From an uncultured Myxococcales bacterium (GTDB lineage: Bacteria > Myxococcota_A > UBA9042), in NCBI GenBank assembly GCA_903924465.1, contig CAIYBN010000117.1, positions 1 to 54,087 on the forward strand: DNA of 54,087 bases, given 5' to 3'. Of the stretch, positions 34,183 to 42,815 are shown one piece after another; within the stretch, counting starts at the first letter, position 1, and every line of letters begins with the position of its first letter. The notes below the pieces were generated by a model. That model ran no database searches and was not told the DNA's origin. It was given only the letters and a program-made list of their open reading frames with translations. The position numbers and the translations under genes were made by a program.

Positions 34183-35085
34183 ATGAGCCCATTCACCGCG
34201 CCTGATCCGACGCCCATCACCGACTTGCTCGACGGCATTCATGGGGCCGATGGGGCCGAAACCCATGCGCTGCCACCGGGCGGGCTGCTGGATCTGGAGG
34301 ATGCACTGGCGGAAGCACTGGCGGCGGTCGAGGCGGTGGAGGCGAAGCGCACCAGTGGCGTGCTCGAAGTGCCGCCGTTGATGCCGGACGTTCCGCAAGA
34401 GCTGGACGAGGAGCCGTCGGAAGACGCCTGGCCGCGCCAGCCCGAGATCCGCGGGATGCCGACGATGGGCTCGGCCGACGCGCGGACCAAGCTCACCGAG
34501 CAGGTGCGTGATTTGACGCTGAAGCTTTCGGACGAGCGGCACAAGCACGAGCGCGACCAGAAGCAGGCGGATCAGTTGATGGCCGACCTGAGCGTCACCC
34601 GCAAGCGGTACCACAAGCTGGGTTCCGAGCACGACGAACTGCGCAAACGCCTGCAGCGTGCGGAGTTGGACCTGCCCGACCAGGGCGCGCGCAATGTGCT
34701 GAACGCGTTGCTCGGTCCGCTGGACCATTTGCATGAAGTCTTCGGCCACCTGGCCAAGCGCGAATCGCTGTCTGCTGAAGGCCGCGAAGCGATGAACATG
34801 CTGGAGACCCAGTGGCAGCGCGCGTTTGGTGTGCTCCAAGTCACGCCATTCGACGCAGTCGGCGAGCAGTACGACGCGCAGGTCCACGAGTACATTGCGC
34901 AAGCGCCGTCTGATGCGCCGGTCGGTCAGATCATCCGGCAAGTGGGGCGGGGCTATCTGCTCGGCGGAAAACTGCTGCGTTCGGCGCGCGTCGTGGTGTC
35001 CGGTGGACTCACACCGCCCGTCGTCGAATCGCTGGAACCAGATATGCTAGAAGATGAAATGGACGATCGCGACGCTGATCAGTGA
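34183..35085 (+). CDS. GrpE-like nucleotide exchange factor with long N-terminal extension
   Basis: Predicted 300 aa; GGAGG lies 5 nt before the ATG at 34183. The C-terminal 150 residues follow the GrpE pattern: coiled coil (about 108-170), ALLGPLDHLHEVF, then a small beta domain with VTPFDAVGEQYDAQVHEYI and the GYLLGGKLLRSARVVVS end. GrpE releases ADP from DnaK. The first 105 residues are acidic and low-complexity and are not part of standard GrpE. No dnaK or dnaJ lies nearby, so it may serve a specialised Hsp70 or may not be the housekeeping copy. Its 3' end overlaps a converging gene by 7 bp. Confidence 0.85.
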   Translation: MSPFTAPDPTPITDLLDGIHGADGAETHALPPGGLLDLEDALAEALAAVEAVEAKRTSGVLEVPPLMPDVPQELDEEPSEDAWPRQPEIRGMPTMGSADARTKLTEQVRDLTLKLSDERHKHERDQKQADQLMADLSVTRKRYHKLGSEHDELRKRLQRAELDLPDQGARNVLNALLGPLDHLHEVFGHLAKRESLSAEGREAMNMLETQWQRAFGVLQVTPFDAVGEQYDAQVHEYIAQAPSDAPVGQIIRQVGRGYLLGGKLLRSARVVVSGGLTPPVVESLEPDMLEDEMDDRDADQ

Positions 35086-36056
35086 AGCCGCTCTGCGACC
35101 CGCCGTGCCAGCTCGATCATCTGGTCGCCGCCGCACACTTTGGTTGAGCAGGACACCGCTGCCAGGAGCGGACGGCGCGGATCGACAAAGACCAACGTCA
35201 CGACGTTGCCGTAGAACGACCGGAAGCCCATGTCCGTGATCTTGTTGGTCGGCGACACGTTGGAGTACGAATTCTTCATGGTATTGAAGCGCGTACGACT
35301 TTCCGCCAGATTCGGATCGCGCCAAACCTGCACGCTCACGCCGAACAAGTCCTGCTTGTCCGTGGCGTAGAACATCGCGTTGTAGTTGGGCGTCGGGTTG
35401 ATGCCCACGAGTTCCGTGCGGTGAAATTTCTGCTTGGGACCGAGCACTTTCGGCAGGTCAGCGGCGATGATGTAGCCGTTGACGTCCAGCGGCGCTTCGG
35501 TCGGCACGGCGTGAACCGAAATCGCTCCGGGCGGCAATGCTGGTTCTTCCACTTTCGGTACCGGTTGCGCGACCACTTTGGGCGGCTCGACCTTGGCAGG
35601 TTCCAGTTTCGCCGGCTCCAGCTTGCCTGGCGCCGCTTTGGCCGCCACTTCATCCGGCTTGCCACGACCAACGGGGACCGGCACGACGGGTGCAGCCGCT
35701 GGCGCGAGGACAACTGCGGGTGGCGCGACGGCGGGCGTCGGCGCCTCCGCAACGCCCGCAGGTCGTGGTGCCGGTGGACGTGGTGAGGCAACAGTCGGCG
35801 CGGTGGCCGGTCCCGGCGAACCTTTGGCCTTGGCGGCGCCATCGGCCGCGGCAGGACCAACGGGCGCCTTCGCATCGACGCCGCCCTTCTTTGCCTTGAC
35901 GATCGGTGGCTTCTTCGTTGCGCTGGCATCTGCGGCGTCGCCAGACTTCTTGCAGCCGTTCGCAGCAACCAACGCCAAGGCCAACGCCACAGCGACGACC
36001 GGGCGACCAGCCGCACAGCGGAAACCGGAAATCTGAAATCGCTGCAAAATTGCCAT
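35079..36056 (-). CDS. Lipoprotein with Ala/Pro/Lys-rich linker, unknown function
   Basis: Predicted 325 aa when started at 36056, which places a signal peptide (VVAVALALALVAANGC, Cys35) at the N-terminus; the open frame extends further upstream without signal features. Residues 36-185 are low-complexity Ala/Pro/Lys with a repeated KLEPAK unit (GKLEPAKLEPAKVEPPKVV), typical of a spacer reaching across the periplasm or peptidoglycan. The C-terminal 135 residues are globular (DLFGVSVQVWRDP, then GNVVTLVFVD) with a SCSTKVC pair near the end. I do not recognise that domain. It has a good promoter at 36124-36152. Confidence 0.85.
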   Translation of the reverse strand: MAILQRFQISGFRCAAGRPVVAVALALALVAANGCKKSGDAADASATKKPPIVKAKKGGVDAKAPVGPAAADGAAKAKGSPGPATAPTVASPRPPAPRPAGVAEAPTPAVAPPAVVLAPAAAPVVPVPVGRGKPDEVAAKAAPGKLEPAKLEPAKVEPPKVVAQPVPKVEEPALPPGAISVHAVPTEAPLDVNGYIIAADLPKVLGPKQKFHRTELVGINPTPNYNAMFYATDKQDLFGVSVQVWRDPNLAESRTRFNTMKNSYSNVSPTNKITDMGFRSFYGNVVTLVFVDPRRPLLAAVSCSTKVCGGDQMIELARRVAERLH

Positions 36057-36123
36057 GCTCAGCCGTTCGGGTGGGTCAGGTGCGACGGGCGCATTGTGCC
36101 CGGTCTTTTGACGAGGCGGCGGC

Positions 36124-36152
36124 ACTATCGACCGAACCGCACCGGCTGTCAA
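36124..36152 (-). promoter_or_regulatory. Sigma70-type promoter of the linker lipoprotein
   Basis: Minus strand: TTGACA (36152-36147), 17-bp spacer, GATAGT (36129-36124), about 68 nt before the start codon. It supports starting the protein at 36056, since an earlier ATG at 36182 would lie upstream of the promoter. Confidence 0.65.
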
Positions 36153-36240
36153 CGCAACAGCCTGAGCTGGAACACCTCGCACGCCGTCACAATTCCGGAT
36201 GCCTGCGTCGGCGCGCGAGCATTGCGCCCGCTGCGCGTCG

Positions 36241-36882
36241 CTACAGGATCGGCCATTTCATCCGCCAAGCCCGCCAGCGCAGCCGCGGATCCGGCCGCAC
36301 CACCATGGGCTTGCCGACGCGCGCCAGCAGCGGCGCATCGGAGTCGCTGTCGCTGTAGAAGAACGTTTCATCCCAGGCAAAGTGTTCCAAGCGCATCAAG
36401 CGCTCAACGGCGTCGATCTTGAACCGGCCAAAGCACGGATCGCCCGCCAGCCGGCCGGTGAACACGCCGTCCACGACTTCCAGTTCGGTCGCCAGCAGCA
36501 CGTCAATCTGCAGTTCCGCCGCCAGGTGCCGGGCGATGTACGGCGTCGATGCCGTGACGATGGCCAGTTTGTCGCCCGCCTGACGATGCGCATCGACCTT
36601 TCGCCGCATCTCCGGACAAATGCGCGATCGCACGCGCTCCTCGTAGATCACCCGACACTCGTCGATGAGCGACTGTTCGGTCTGGCCCTTCGTCGCCAGC
36701 GCGGCTTCGTGCAGCATCGTCACCATGTCGACAACGCCGAGCCGGTAACGGCTGTAGACGACAAACGCGGTCAACGCGTCGCGCGTCCGCAACAGCCCGC
36801 GCTGCCAGCGGCTTTTCACGTAGTCGGCTGTCGTGTTGCCATCGACAAGCGTGCCGTCCATGTCGAAAAGCGCGAGCGCCAT
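36241..36882 (-). CDS. HAD-IB family phosphatase (SerB-like)
   Basis: Predicted 213 aa. It carries the HAD motifs: FDMDGTLVDG (nucleophile Asp7, acid Asp9), VTAS (Ser/Thr motif II, about 109-112), a downstream Lys and DSDSDAPLL (motif III). The cap between motifs I and II is helical, as in subfamily IB (phosphoserine phosphatase or lysophospholipid-type phosphatases). The substrate is not evident. The ATG overlaps the alr stop (TGATG) and no ribosome site is seen, so it is translated by coupling to alr. Confidence 0.92.
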   Translation of the reverse strand: MALALFDMDGTLVDGNTTADYVKSRWQRGLLRTRDALTAFVVYSRYRLGVVDMVTMLHEAALATKGQTEQSLIDECRVIYEERVRSRICPEMRRKVDAHRQAGDKLAIVTASTPYIARHLAAELQIDVLLATELEVVDGVFTGRLAGDPCFGRFKIDAVERLMRLEHFAWDETFFYSDSDSDAPLLARVGKPMVVRPDPRLRWRAWRMKWPIL

Positions 36883-38072
36883 CAGGAGACCAACCGGCGT
36901 TCGATGTGTTCCGCGATGCGGGTGACGACTTCATAGTGAATCGTGCCGAGCCACGCGGCCGTCTCGTCCGCGCTGATGCGGTCGCTGTCGTTGCCGTCCG
37001 GGGTGGTCTGTTCGCCGAGGAGCACGACTTCCGCGCCGACGCGGGCGGTGGCGCTGTCGGTCACGTCGATCATCGTCATATTCATGGCGATGCGGCCGAT
37101 AATCGGCGCCCGCACACCGCCGACCAGGACTTTGCCGATGTTGGAAAGGCCGCGGTCGTAGCCGTCGTAGTAGCCGACAGGCAGGACCGCCACGCGCGTG
37201 TTGCGGACCGCGCGCCAGGTGCGCCCGTAGCCAACGTATTCGCCCGCCGGCACGTCGTGAATCTGCGCGATGACGGTCTTCCAGGTCAGTGCCGGCCGCA
37301 GTTCGACGGGCTTTTGCCCCAGCTCACACACCGACAGCCACGTCTCCTTCGACGGCCATAGACCATAGGCCGCGATGCCAAAACGCGCCATTTTGCCCAC
37401 CACATCTGGCCACAGCAGCAGCGCCGCCGAGTTGGACGCGTGTACGAGCAGCCGTTCGGTCAGGCCCAGTTCGGTGTGGATGGCGTCCGCCGTCTGGCGA
37501 AAGCGTTCCAACTGCCGGTTGGCAAAACGGTGGTCGGTCGTGTCCTCGATGTCGGCAAAATGCGTCGCCAAACCTTCCAGCAGCGCGCCAGGCGTGTTCG
37601 CGACAAGGCGACAGAGAGCCAGCGCCGCTTCGTGCCGCAGGCCCTGGCGGTTGTTGCCGGTCTCGACCTTGACGTGAACCCGCGCCAACTTGCCGAGCGA
37701 CCGCGCTTCTTCCGCCGCGGCAATCAGCACTTGCGCATCGTACAGGACAAACCGCGTGTCCATGCGCACGGCGGCGCGTGCCTGATCCGGCGACAGGTAG
37801 CCTACGACATAAATCGGCGCCGTAATCCCGGCGTGCCGCAGCGTCTGCACTTCGGAAATGTCGTGCACCGCCAGCCAGTGCGTCCCCGCGTCCAGCAACG
37901 CCTGGGCGGCGGGCAGCAGGCCGTGGCCGTAGGCGTTGCCTTTGACCATCACGCAGAGCACCGGTTCGCCGCCCGCGCGCCGACTGGCCGTACGCAGGAC
38001 GTCGATGTTGTGCGTCAACGCCGCGCGGCTGACATCGATCCAAGTGTTGGGCTGCATGGTCGGGTCGTTCAT
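36882..38072 (-). CDS. alr: Alanine racemase
   Basis: Predicted 396 aa. A PLP enzyme that makes D-alanine for peptidoglycan. The PLP-binding Lys44 is in VMVKGNAYGHG (most family members have KANAYGHG). The catalytic Tyr282 is in GYGRTW, and the C-terminal beta domain has GRIAMNMTMIDVT. The start at 38072 removes an unsupported 30-residue extension. It lies 43 bp after the transglutaminase-like gene and is coupled to the HAD gene. Length and motifs are normal, so the enzyme should be active. Confidence 0.95.
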   Translation of the reverse strand: MNDPTMQPNTWIDVSRAALTHNIDVLRTASRRAGGEPVLCVMVKGNAYGHGLLPAAQALLDAGTHWLAVHDISEVQTLRHAGITAPIYVVGYLSPDQARAAVRMDTRFVLYDAQVLIAAAEEARSLGKLARVHVKVETGNNRQGLRHEAALALCRLVANTPGALLEGLATHFADIEDTTDHRFANRQLERFRQTADAIHTELGLTERLLVHASNSAALLLWPDVVGKMARFGIAAYGLWPSKETWLSVCELGQKPVELRPALTWKTVIAQIHDVPAGEYVGYGRTWRAVRNTRVAVLPVGYYDGYDRGLSNIGKVLVGGVRAPIIGRIAMNMTMIDVTDSATARVGAEVVLLGEQTTPDGNDSDRISADETAAWLGTIHYEVVTRIAEHIERRLVS

Positions 38073-38115
38073 GGGCACACCAGCATGCCACGGCTTGCCG
38101 CGCGTGGCGACAGAA

Positions 38116-39840
38116 TCAGTCTTGCGCGGAGTCCGATGGCCGCAGTCCAGCCGTGCCGGCAAAGCGTGCCACGATGTCGTAGGCCACCAATTCCGCGTCC
38201 ATGGGCATCGCCACGCGCGCTGTAAATGCCCCGTCGCGCGGTGTGATGGCGACGCCGAGCAGCCGACCTTGCAGCGGCTTGCGCGGGTCGATCAGCCAAA
38301 TCTCGACTTGCAGGTGATCCAGCTTGACCTGCTTGGCCTGAAGCTGGCCAGCCACCTCCAGCGCCTCGCCCACCCAAGCCGTCGGCGCTGACTGCCGCAG
38401 CAGCAGATGCGTTTCCTGCCGGGTGTCGCGAGCTTCGGGATGGGCGGACAGGCCCGGGCGCGGCGGCAGCAACGGCGCGGCGAATTCCTGGGCATGCTGC
38501 CGCAGCCACTGGCGCCGTGCGTCGTCGATGCGGGTGGGATCAGCGGTCGCACCACCAGAACCCGAGCCCGGTTGCGCCCCGGACACTGTCGTCTGCCCTG
38601 CCCCCGTCGTCACCCCGACCATTTCACCCAGCCCGGTGACCTTCTTGGCGCCGGCCAACGCCCGACCGATGGGCTGCCCGTCCACGCGCACTTCCGTTGC
38701 ATCGTCGCCATAGCCGGGCGGCTGCGGAAAAGGATCGCGCTGTTCCGGCACGTGCATCCGCTTGTTCTCCGCCGCGGTCACATCCAGAGACTCCGCACCG
38801 CCGCCGAGGTCCAAGCGTTGCCAAGCGTCGCGATCGTCCGTCAGCGGCGCCCAGACTTCGACGAATGCGTGCGCATCGTTCATGACGTAGTGCGCTGGAA
38901 TGCCTAGTGAATGCGCCAGGACGACAAAGCCCAAGGAGCGATGGCGACAGACACCTCTTCGGCTCAGCACCAGATCAGCCAGCGGATCCCGACTCGCCTC
39001 CGGGGGCTGGCCCGGCGAAAAGCCGCGAAACCATTCTGCCAGACGCAGCAACTGTTCCTTGCGATCCTGCCGCGGACTCACGCCGACCGGCACCCACAGC
39101 GCCTGCGCACGGGCTTGAAGCGCGGGATCCAGGTGCGGCCTCTCAGGATCGCGGTGCGTCGTGTGGCTGCCCAGCGCTGCAGCGAAGTAGGTCGACGGCG
39201 CGTCCATCACGAACCGCAGGTCGACGTTCGCGGCAACCGGCGAAGTGACGGAGAAATTGCCGGCTTGATCGCGGTGCAGCACCAGTGGCGCCGCTGGCAC
39301 GGCCTGCCACTGCAGCACCCGCGAATCCGGCGCCACCGACGGCAGCGGCACGCTCTGACCCACGGGCACCTGCAAGCGCAGATGACCCCAAAAGAGTTCC
39401 CGCCCCGGCTGAGGTTCCAACGGCCGCTGCGGCAGGTCGGTGAGACCCGCGCCGCTCTGGGCCATCGTCACGTCCGGCCGCAGTTGATCAAACGCCAGTT
39501 CACGCTTGAAGGGCACGATTTCGGGGTCAAACACGCTCTGGTAATGCAGCTTGCCGTCGGCACCCGTGCGGCGGTCGATACCGACGTGGGGCGTCGTCCG
39601 CGGACCATAGACGGCCGTCGTGTCGCCGACTTGGCTGACCTTGGGCTGGCTGATGAAAGCGGTGCCTGCGCGAATCGCCGCCGCGAGCGCCGCCGGGTCG
39701 TCCGCTGGTACCAATTCCTGGCTGCGTGACCGATCGCCAACCCGCAACGCCGGCAATGGCTCATGGCGCACCTGGACCGGTGGATTCGCGCCACCGATCT
39801 GCGGCAGGAACAGCAGCGCTATCGCGACCTTCAAACGCAT
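38116..39840 (-). CDS. Exported transglutaminase-like protein
   Basis: Predicted 574 aa. GGGAG lies 5 nt before the ATG and a signal peptide covers residues 1-18. The central domain (about 255-350) has the transglutaminase-like triad: Cys298 in RRGVCRHRS, His324 in NDAHAFVEV and Asp344 in QRLDLGGG. Such domains act as proteases, amidases or crosslinkers in the envelope. The N-terminal 230 residues are beta-rich; the C-terminal 150 hold a Gly/Ser-rich linker and an Ig-like end (LQVEIWLIDPRKPLQGRLLG). As first gene of the set with alr and HAD, it suggests a wall-related role. It is divergent from pilD with only 63 bp between. Confidence 0.9.
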   Translation of the reverse strand: MRLKVAIALLFLPQIGGANPPVQVRHEPLPALRVGDRSRSQELVPADDPAALAAAIRAGTAFISQPKVSQVGDTTAVYGPRTTPHVGIDRRTGADGKLHYQSVFDPEIVPFKRELAFDQLRPDVTMAQSGAGLTDLPQRPLEPQPGRELFWGHLRLQVPVGQSVPLPSVAPDSRVLQWQAVPAAPLVLHRDQAGNFSVTSPVAANVDLRFVMDAPSTYFAAALGSHTTHRDPERPHLDPALQARAQALWVPVGVSPRQDRKEQLLRLAEWFRGFSPGQPPEASRDPLADLVLSRRGVCRHRSLGFVVLAHSLGIPAHYVMNDAHAFVEVWAPLTDDRDAWQRLDLGGGAESLDVTAAENKRMHVPEQRDPFPQPPGYGDDATEVRVDGQPIGRALAGAKKVTGLGEMVGVTTGAGQTTVSGAQPGSGSGGATADPTRIDDARRQWLRQHAQEFAAPLLPPRPGLSAHPEARDTRQETHLLLRQSAPTAWVGEALEVAGQLQAKQVKLDHLQVEIWLIDPRKPLQGRLLGVAITPRDGAFTARVAMPMDAELVAYDIVARFAGTAGLRPSDSAQD

Positions 39841-39903
39841 GCCAACTCCCGGAAGCCGCCCGTTCGCGGGCCTACGCTACCATAGACGCAGGAGGATGCG
39901 GGA

Positions 39904-40782
39904 ATGGTGCAAAGGCGGTATCATCGCCGCGTGCAGCTGCCCATCGCAATCGTTGCCGTGTTTGTCATGCTCTGGGGCGCGCTCTGGGGGTCATTCCTCA
40001 ACGTCGTCGTGTACCGCGTGCCGGCCGGCCTGTCGGTGGTGCATCCGCGGTCGCGCTGTCCGCAATGTGGCAGTCCGATTACGTGGTGGCAGAACATTCC
40101 CGTGCTGTCGTGGGCCCTTCTTGGCGGACGCTGTCACCACTGCAAGACTTGGATTTCCGTGCGCTATCCGCTCGTGGAAGCAGCGGCGGCGGTGCTCGCG
40201 CTGGGTGTGGCGTGGCCCTGGCTGCCGGGACTCGCGTCGGGCGATGTGCTGCCGTGGCAAGTCGCAGTGGGTGTTCTGGCCGAACAGTGCTTCGTATTCG
40301 CCTTGCTGGCGATTGCGCTGATCGACTCCGACACCTTCCTTGTGCCCGATGTGCTCAGCCTGCCCCTGCCGCTGATCGGCCTCGGCTTGGCGTTCGCAGT
40401 CGGGCCCTTGCGCGGCGTGACGTGGCAGCAATCCGCCGCGGGCGCGCTGGCTGGCGGCGGTGGGCTGCTGGCTGTGCAATGGCTTTACGCGGTGCTGACG
40501 AGGCGCGAAGGTCTGGGCACCGGTGACGTCAAGCTCATGGCGGGCATCGGCGCGTTCCTGGGTGTGCAAGCGTTGCCAGCGGTGCTGTTGGCGTCTGCGC
40601 TGCTGGGCCTGCTGTTTGTCGGCGGCTGGTCGCTCGTGGGCCGCGGCAAACTGGCCGAGGACCGCGGCCTGAGCTCCATTCGCCATCTGGCCATGCCCTT
40701 CGGCCCGTTTCTCGCGGTGGGCGCGGTTCAGTGGCTCTTGCTCCATCGCATGGCCAGCCACGCGCTGGCGCGTTGGTTTTAA
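39904..40782 (+). CDS. pilD: Prepilin peptidase / N-methyltransferase
   Basis: Predicted 292-aa polytopic membrane protein. AGGAGG lies 8 nt before the ATG. The N-terminal methyltransferase part has the GSFLNVVVYRVP motif and the Zn tetrad (Cys52, Cys55, Cys77, Cys80). The aspartyl protease part has IDSDTFLVPD and GTGDVKLMAGIG (Asp208). It cleaves and N-methylates type IV prepilins or type II secretion pseudopilins in the inner membrane. No pilin genes lie in this window. All key residues are present. Confidence 0.95.
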   Translation: MVQRRYHRRVQLPIAIVAVFVMLWGALWGSFLNVVVYRVPAGLSVVHPRSRCPQCGSPITWWQNIPVLSWALLGGRCHHCKTWISVRYPLVEAAAAVLALGVAWPWLPGLASGDVLPWQVAVGVLAEQCFVFALLAIALIDSDTFLVPDVLSLPLPLIGLGLAFAVGPLRGVTWQQSAAGALAGGGGLLAVQWLYAVLTRREGLGTGDVKLMAGIGAFLGVQALPAVLLASALLGLLFVGGWSLVGRGKLAEDRGLSSIRHLAMPFGPFLAVGAVQWLLLHRMASHALARWF

Positions 40783-40922
40783 ACATGCTGACCTATGTCC
40801 AACATCCAGTTCTTCCGGTCAGACCTGTTGCATTTCGGACGGGATCCGCGAGCGTGCACCTCCGGTGGCACGCCGCGGATGAAAACGGTTTGATCTCGAA
40901 CTTCGGTCGGAGTGTATAGGCC

Positions 40923-42023
40923 ATGCAAAGCCGCGCACGTTGGCTGCTGCTGGCCGCGGTGCTGGTGCCGGGACTCGTGGTCGGCGCGATGGCCACCGCG
41001 CTGATGACGTCGTCGGACGCCGGGCCGCACGCTTGGGCGATGGAGACCACACTCTGGTTGGGCGTCGCGGCGGTGCTGGCCGTGACGTTCGGTCTCAGTC
41101 TGGCCGCGATGCGACTCTGGCTGATCGGCCCGGTGGAGCGCATCGCCCGGCACATGGAAGAGCTGCCGTTGCCACCGGAGCCGGACGCGCTGAAGCGAAT
41201 TGAGGCTGCGCTCGATTGGTATCGCCGGCAAAACGCCCGCGACCGTGTGCTGCTGGCGGGGCAGCTGGGCGCGGTGGAAGCGCTGCGCGACGAAGCAGAC
41301 GGGGCGCGGCAGCAACTGCAAGAGGCGGATCGGTTGGCGCTGGTCGGTCGCGTCGCGATGGGCGTCTCCCACGAACTGGGCGGGCCGCTGGCGCTGCTGG
41401 CGGGCTGGCTGGAGCGCCTGCGCACCTTGGAGGCCGAGAATGCACCGCAGGAACAGCGCGCGCGTTGTGTGCGTGAGGTCGAACAGGCGGCGCAACAGAT
41501 TGAACGGTTGCTGACTGAACTGGCCCGGCCGGGTCTGCAGCGCACCCGGGATGCGGATCGACCCTGCGATCTGCTGGCCGTCGTGCTGCGCCTCCAAAGC
41601 CAGGCGGAGCAGCATCCGCGCTTGAAGCAGATGCACCTGACTGTGGAAGCCAGCGAGCCGACCCATCCAGCCGACGCGTCGGCGAGCCACGTGGAACAAG
41701 TGCTGCTGAATCTGGTTCTCAACGCTGCCGATGCGATGAAACGCCAGGGCGAGTTGGCGATTCACCTGCGGCGCGAAGGTGGCTGGCAAACGATTGACGT
41801 CGATGACGCCGGGCCGGGCGTGCCGGAAGCGCTGCGCGATCAAATCTTCCTGCCACTGTTCTCCACGCAGCCGATCGCCGACCGTCCCGGACAAAGCGGC
41901 TGGGGTCTCGGTCTGGCCATCAGCCGACGCACCATCGCCAGCTACGGCGGCAGCCTGTCGGTCGCCGACAGCCCCCAAGGTGGCGCACGGTTTCGCCTGC
42001 GCTTACCCGCGGCGATTCGTTGA
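40923..42023 (+). CDS. Orphan membrane sensor histidine kinase
   Basis: Predicted 366 aa. Two membrane helices (about 7-28 and 44-66) bracket a very short exported loop of about 15 residues, so it probably senses the membrane itself or a partner protein. HAMP-like and coiled-coil segments lead to the H-box GVSHELGGPLALL (His150), N-box LLNLVLNAADAM, G1 DVDDAGPGVP and G2 GWGLGLAISRRTIASYGG. No response regulator or receiver domain is adjacent. It lies 140 bp after pilD on the same strand, so a link to pilus or secretion control is possible. Confidence 0.93.
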   Translation: MQSRARWLLLAAVLVPGLVVGAMATALMTSSDAGPHAWAMETTLWLGVAAVLAVTFGLSLAAMRLWLIGPVERIARHMEELPLPPEPDALKRIEAALDWYRRQNARDRVLLAGQLGAVEALRDEADGARQQLQEADRLALVGRVAMGVSHELGGPLALLAGWLERLRTLEAENAPQEQRARCVREVEQAAQQIERLLTELARPGLQRTRDADRPCDLLAVVLRLQSQAEQHPRLKQMHLTVEASEPTHPADASASHVEQVLLNLVLNAADAMKRQGELAIHLRREGGWQTIDVDDAGPGVPEALRDQIFLPLFSTQPIADRPGQSGWGLGLAISRRTIASYGGSLSVADSPQGGARFRLRLPAAIR

Positions 42024-42154
42024 CCGGCAAGCCGTCCGGCCGCGATTACCTGCAGCGGCGAACGCGGAGCGTTCAGGACGGCGCGGCAGGGCACGCGAGC
42101 AGGGGTGCACAGCAGCAAGCGCCCGCGCCAGCTTGGATTTGGGCGCTGAGTTCG

Positions 42155-42183
42155 TTGACCATGCCCCACCTCTCTGCTATACC
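42155..42183 (+). promoter_or_regulatory. Sigma70-type promoter of yajC-secD-secF-recJ
   Basis: TTGACC (42155-42160), 17-bp spacer, TATACC (42178-42183): 5 of 6 and 4 of 6 matches. It lies in the 264-bp gap between the histidine kinase and yajC and gives a leader of about 100 nt or more. No other promoter of this quality was seen in the operon. Confidence 0.68.
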
Positions 42184-42305
42184 CCCGCGGCTTCGCGCAC
42201 GGCCATTTGTCGTTGCTGCGGGCTTTTTCAGCGTTGTTTCGCAAGCTTCTGGCCTTTTTCGTCCAGAAGCGCGATCGCGACGCCAAAATGGGTAGGGCCT
42301 TGCAC

Positions 42306-42746
42306 ATGTCCCCGACGTTGCACCTGTCTCTCTGGTCGCTTGGCCAAGATGTTGTGGTGAAAGCTGCGAGCTTTCTCGCTCAAGCCGAAGGCGGCGCTCC
42401 GGCGGCTGCGAGTGGCGGCGGCGGTGGCGGTGGTGCTGCTTCCGGCGGTGCGAGCGGTGGCCTGCTGAACATCGGCATGATTGTCGTGATGTTCGCGGTG
42501 TTCTACTTCCTCGTGATGCGGCCGCAGTCCAAGCGCGCCAAGGAACACACCACGTTCCTGACCAACCTGAAGCCCAACGATCGCGTGGTGTTGCGCAGCG
42601 GCATCTTCGGCAAGCTCATCTCGATTGAAGGTGAGGCCGCCAAGGTTGAAATCGCCGACCGCGTGGTCATTCGAGTGTTCAAAAGCCAGATCGCTGGCGC
42701 GGAATCGCAGGCTGCGGAAGTGGTCGACAGCGCTCAAGGTCGCTGA
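42306..42746 (+). CDS. yajC: Preprotein translocase subunit YajC
   Basis: About 146 aa. Single-span inner-membrane protein that binds SecDF. The membrane helix (LLNIGMIVVMFAVFYFLVM) is followed by the family's RPQSKRAKEH and a cytoplasmic SH3-like part with LKPNDRVVLRSGIFGKL. A Gly-rich stretch precedes the helix, and the N-terminus may be exported. The start is uncertain: 42306 and 42288 are both ATG, and an upstream TTG at 42207 would add 33 residues; none has a strong ribosome site. First gene of the sec operon. Confidence 0.9.
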   Translation: MSPTLHLSLWSLGQDVVVKAASFLAQAEGGAPAAASGGGGGGGAASGGASGGLLNIGMIVVMFAVFYFLVMRPQSKRAKEHTTFLTNLKPNDRVVLRSGIFGKLISIEGEAAKVEIADRVVIRVFKSQIAGAESQAAEVVDSAQGR

Positions 42747-42815
42747 ACCATTCCCCTCTGGCGGTGCATCGCGCACCTCCGGCAGCCCCTGAATTGTGCT
42801 GAGGAGACGGTCCAC

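Noticed and set aside
33040..34941. 633-codon minus-strand open frame
   Set aside because: It covers the antisense of the propeller-like lipoprotein and the GrpE-like gene and has Arg/Gln/His-rich composition typical of GC-rich shadows.
39858..39871. GCCCG-TTCG-CGGGC hairpin between the divergent transglutaminase-like and pilD genes
   Set aside because: The arms are perfect but only 5 bp long and GC-only, which is expected by chance in this composition.
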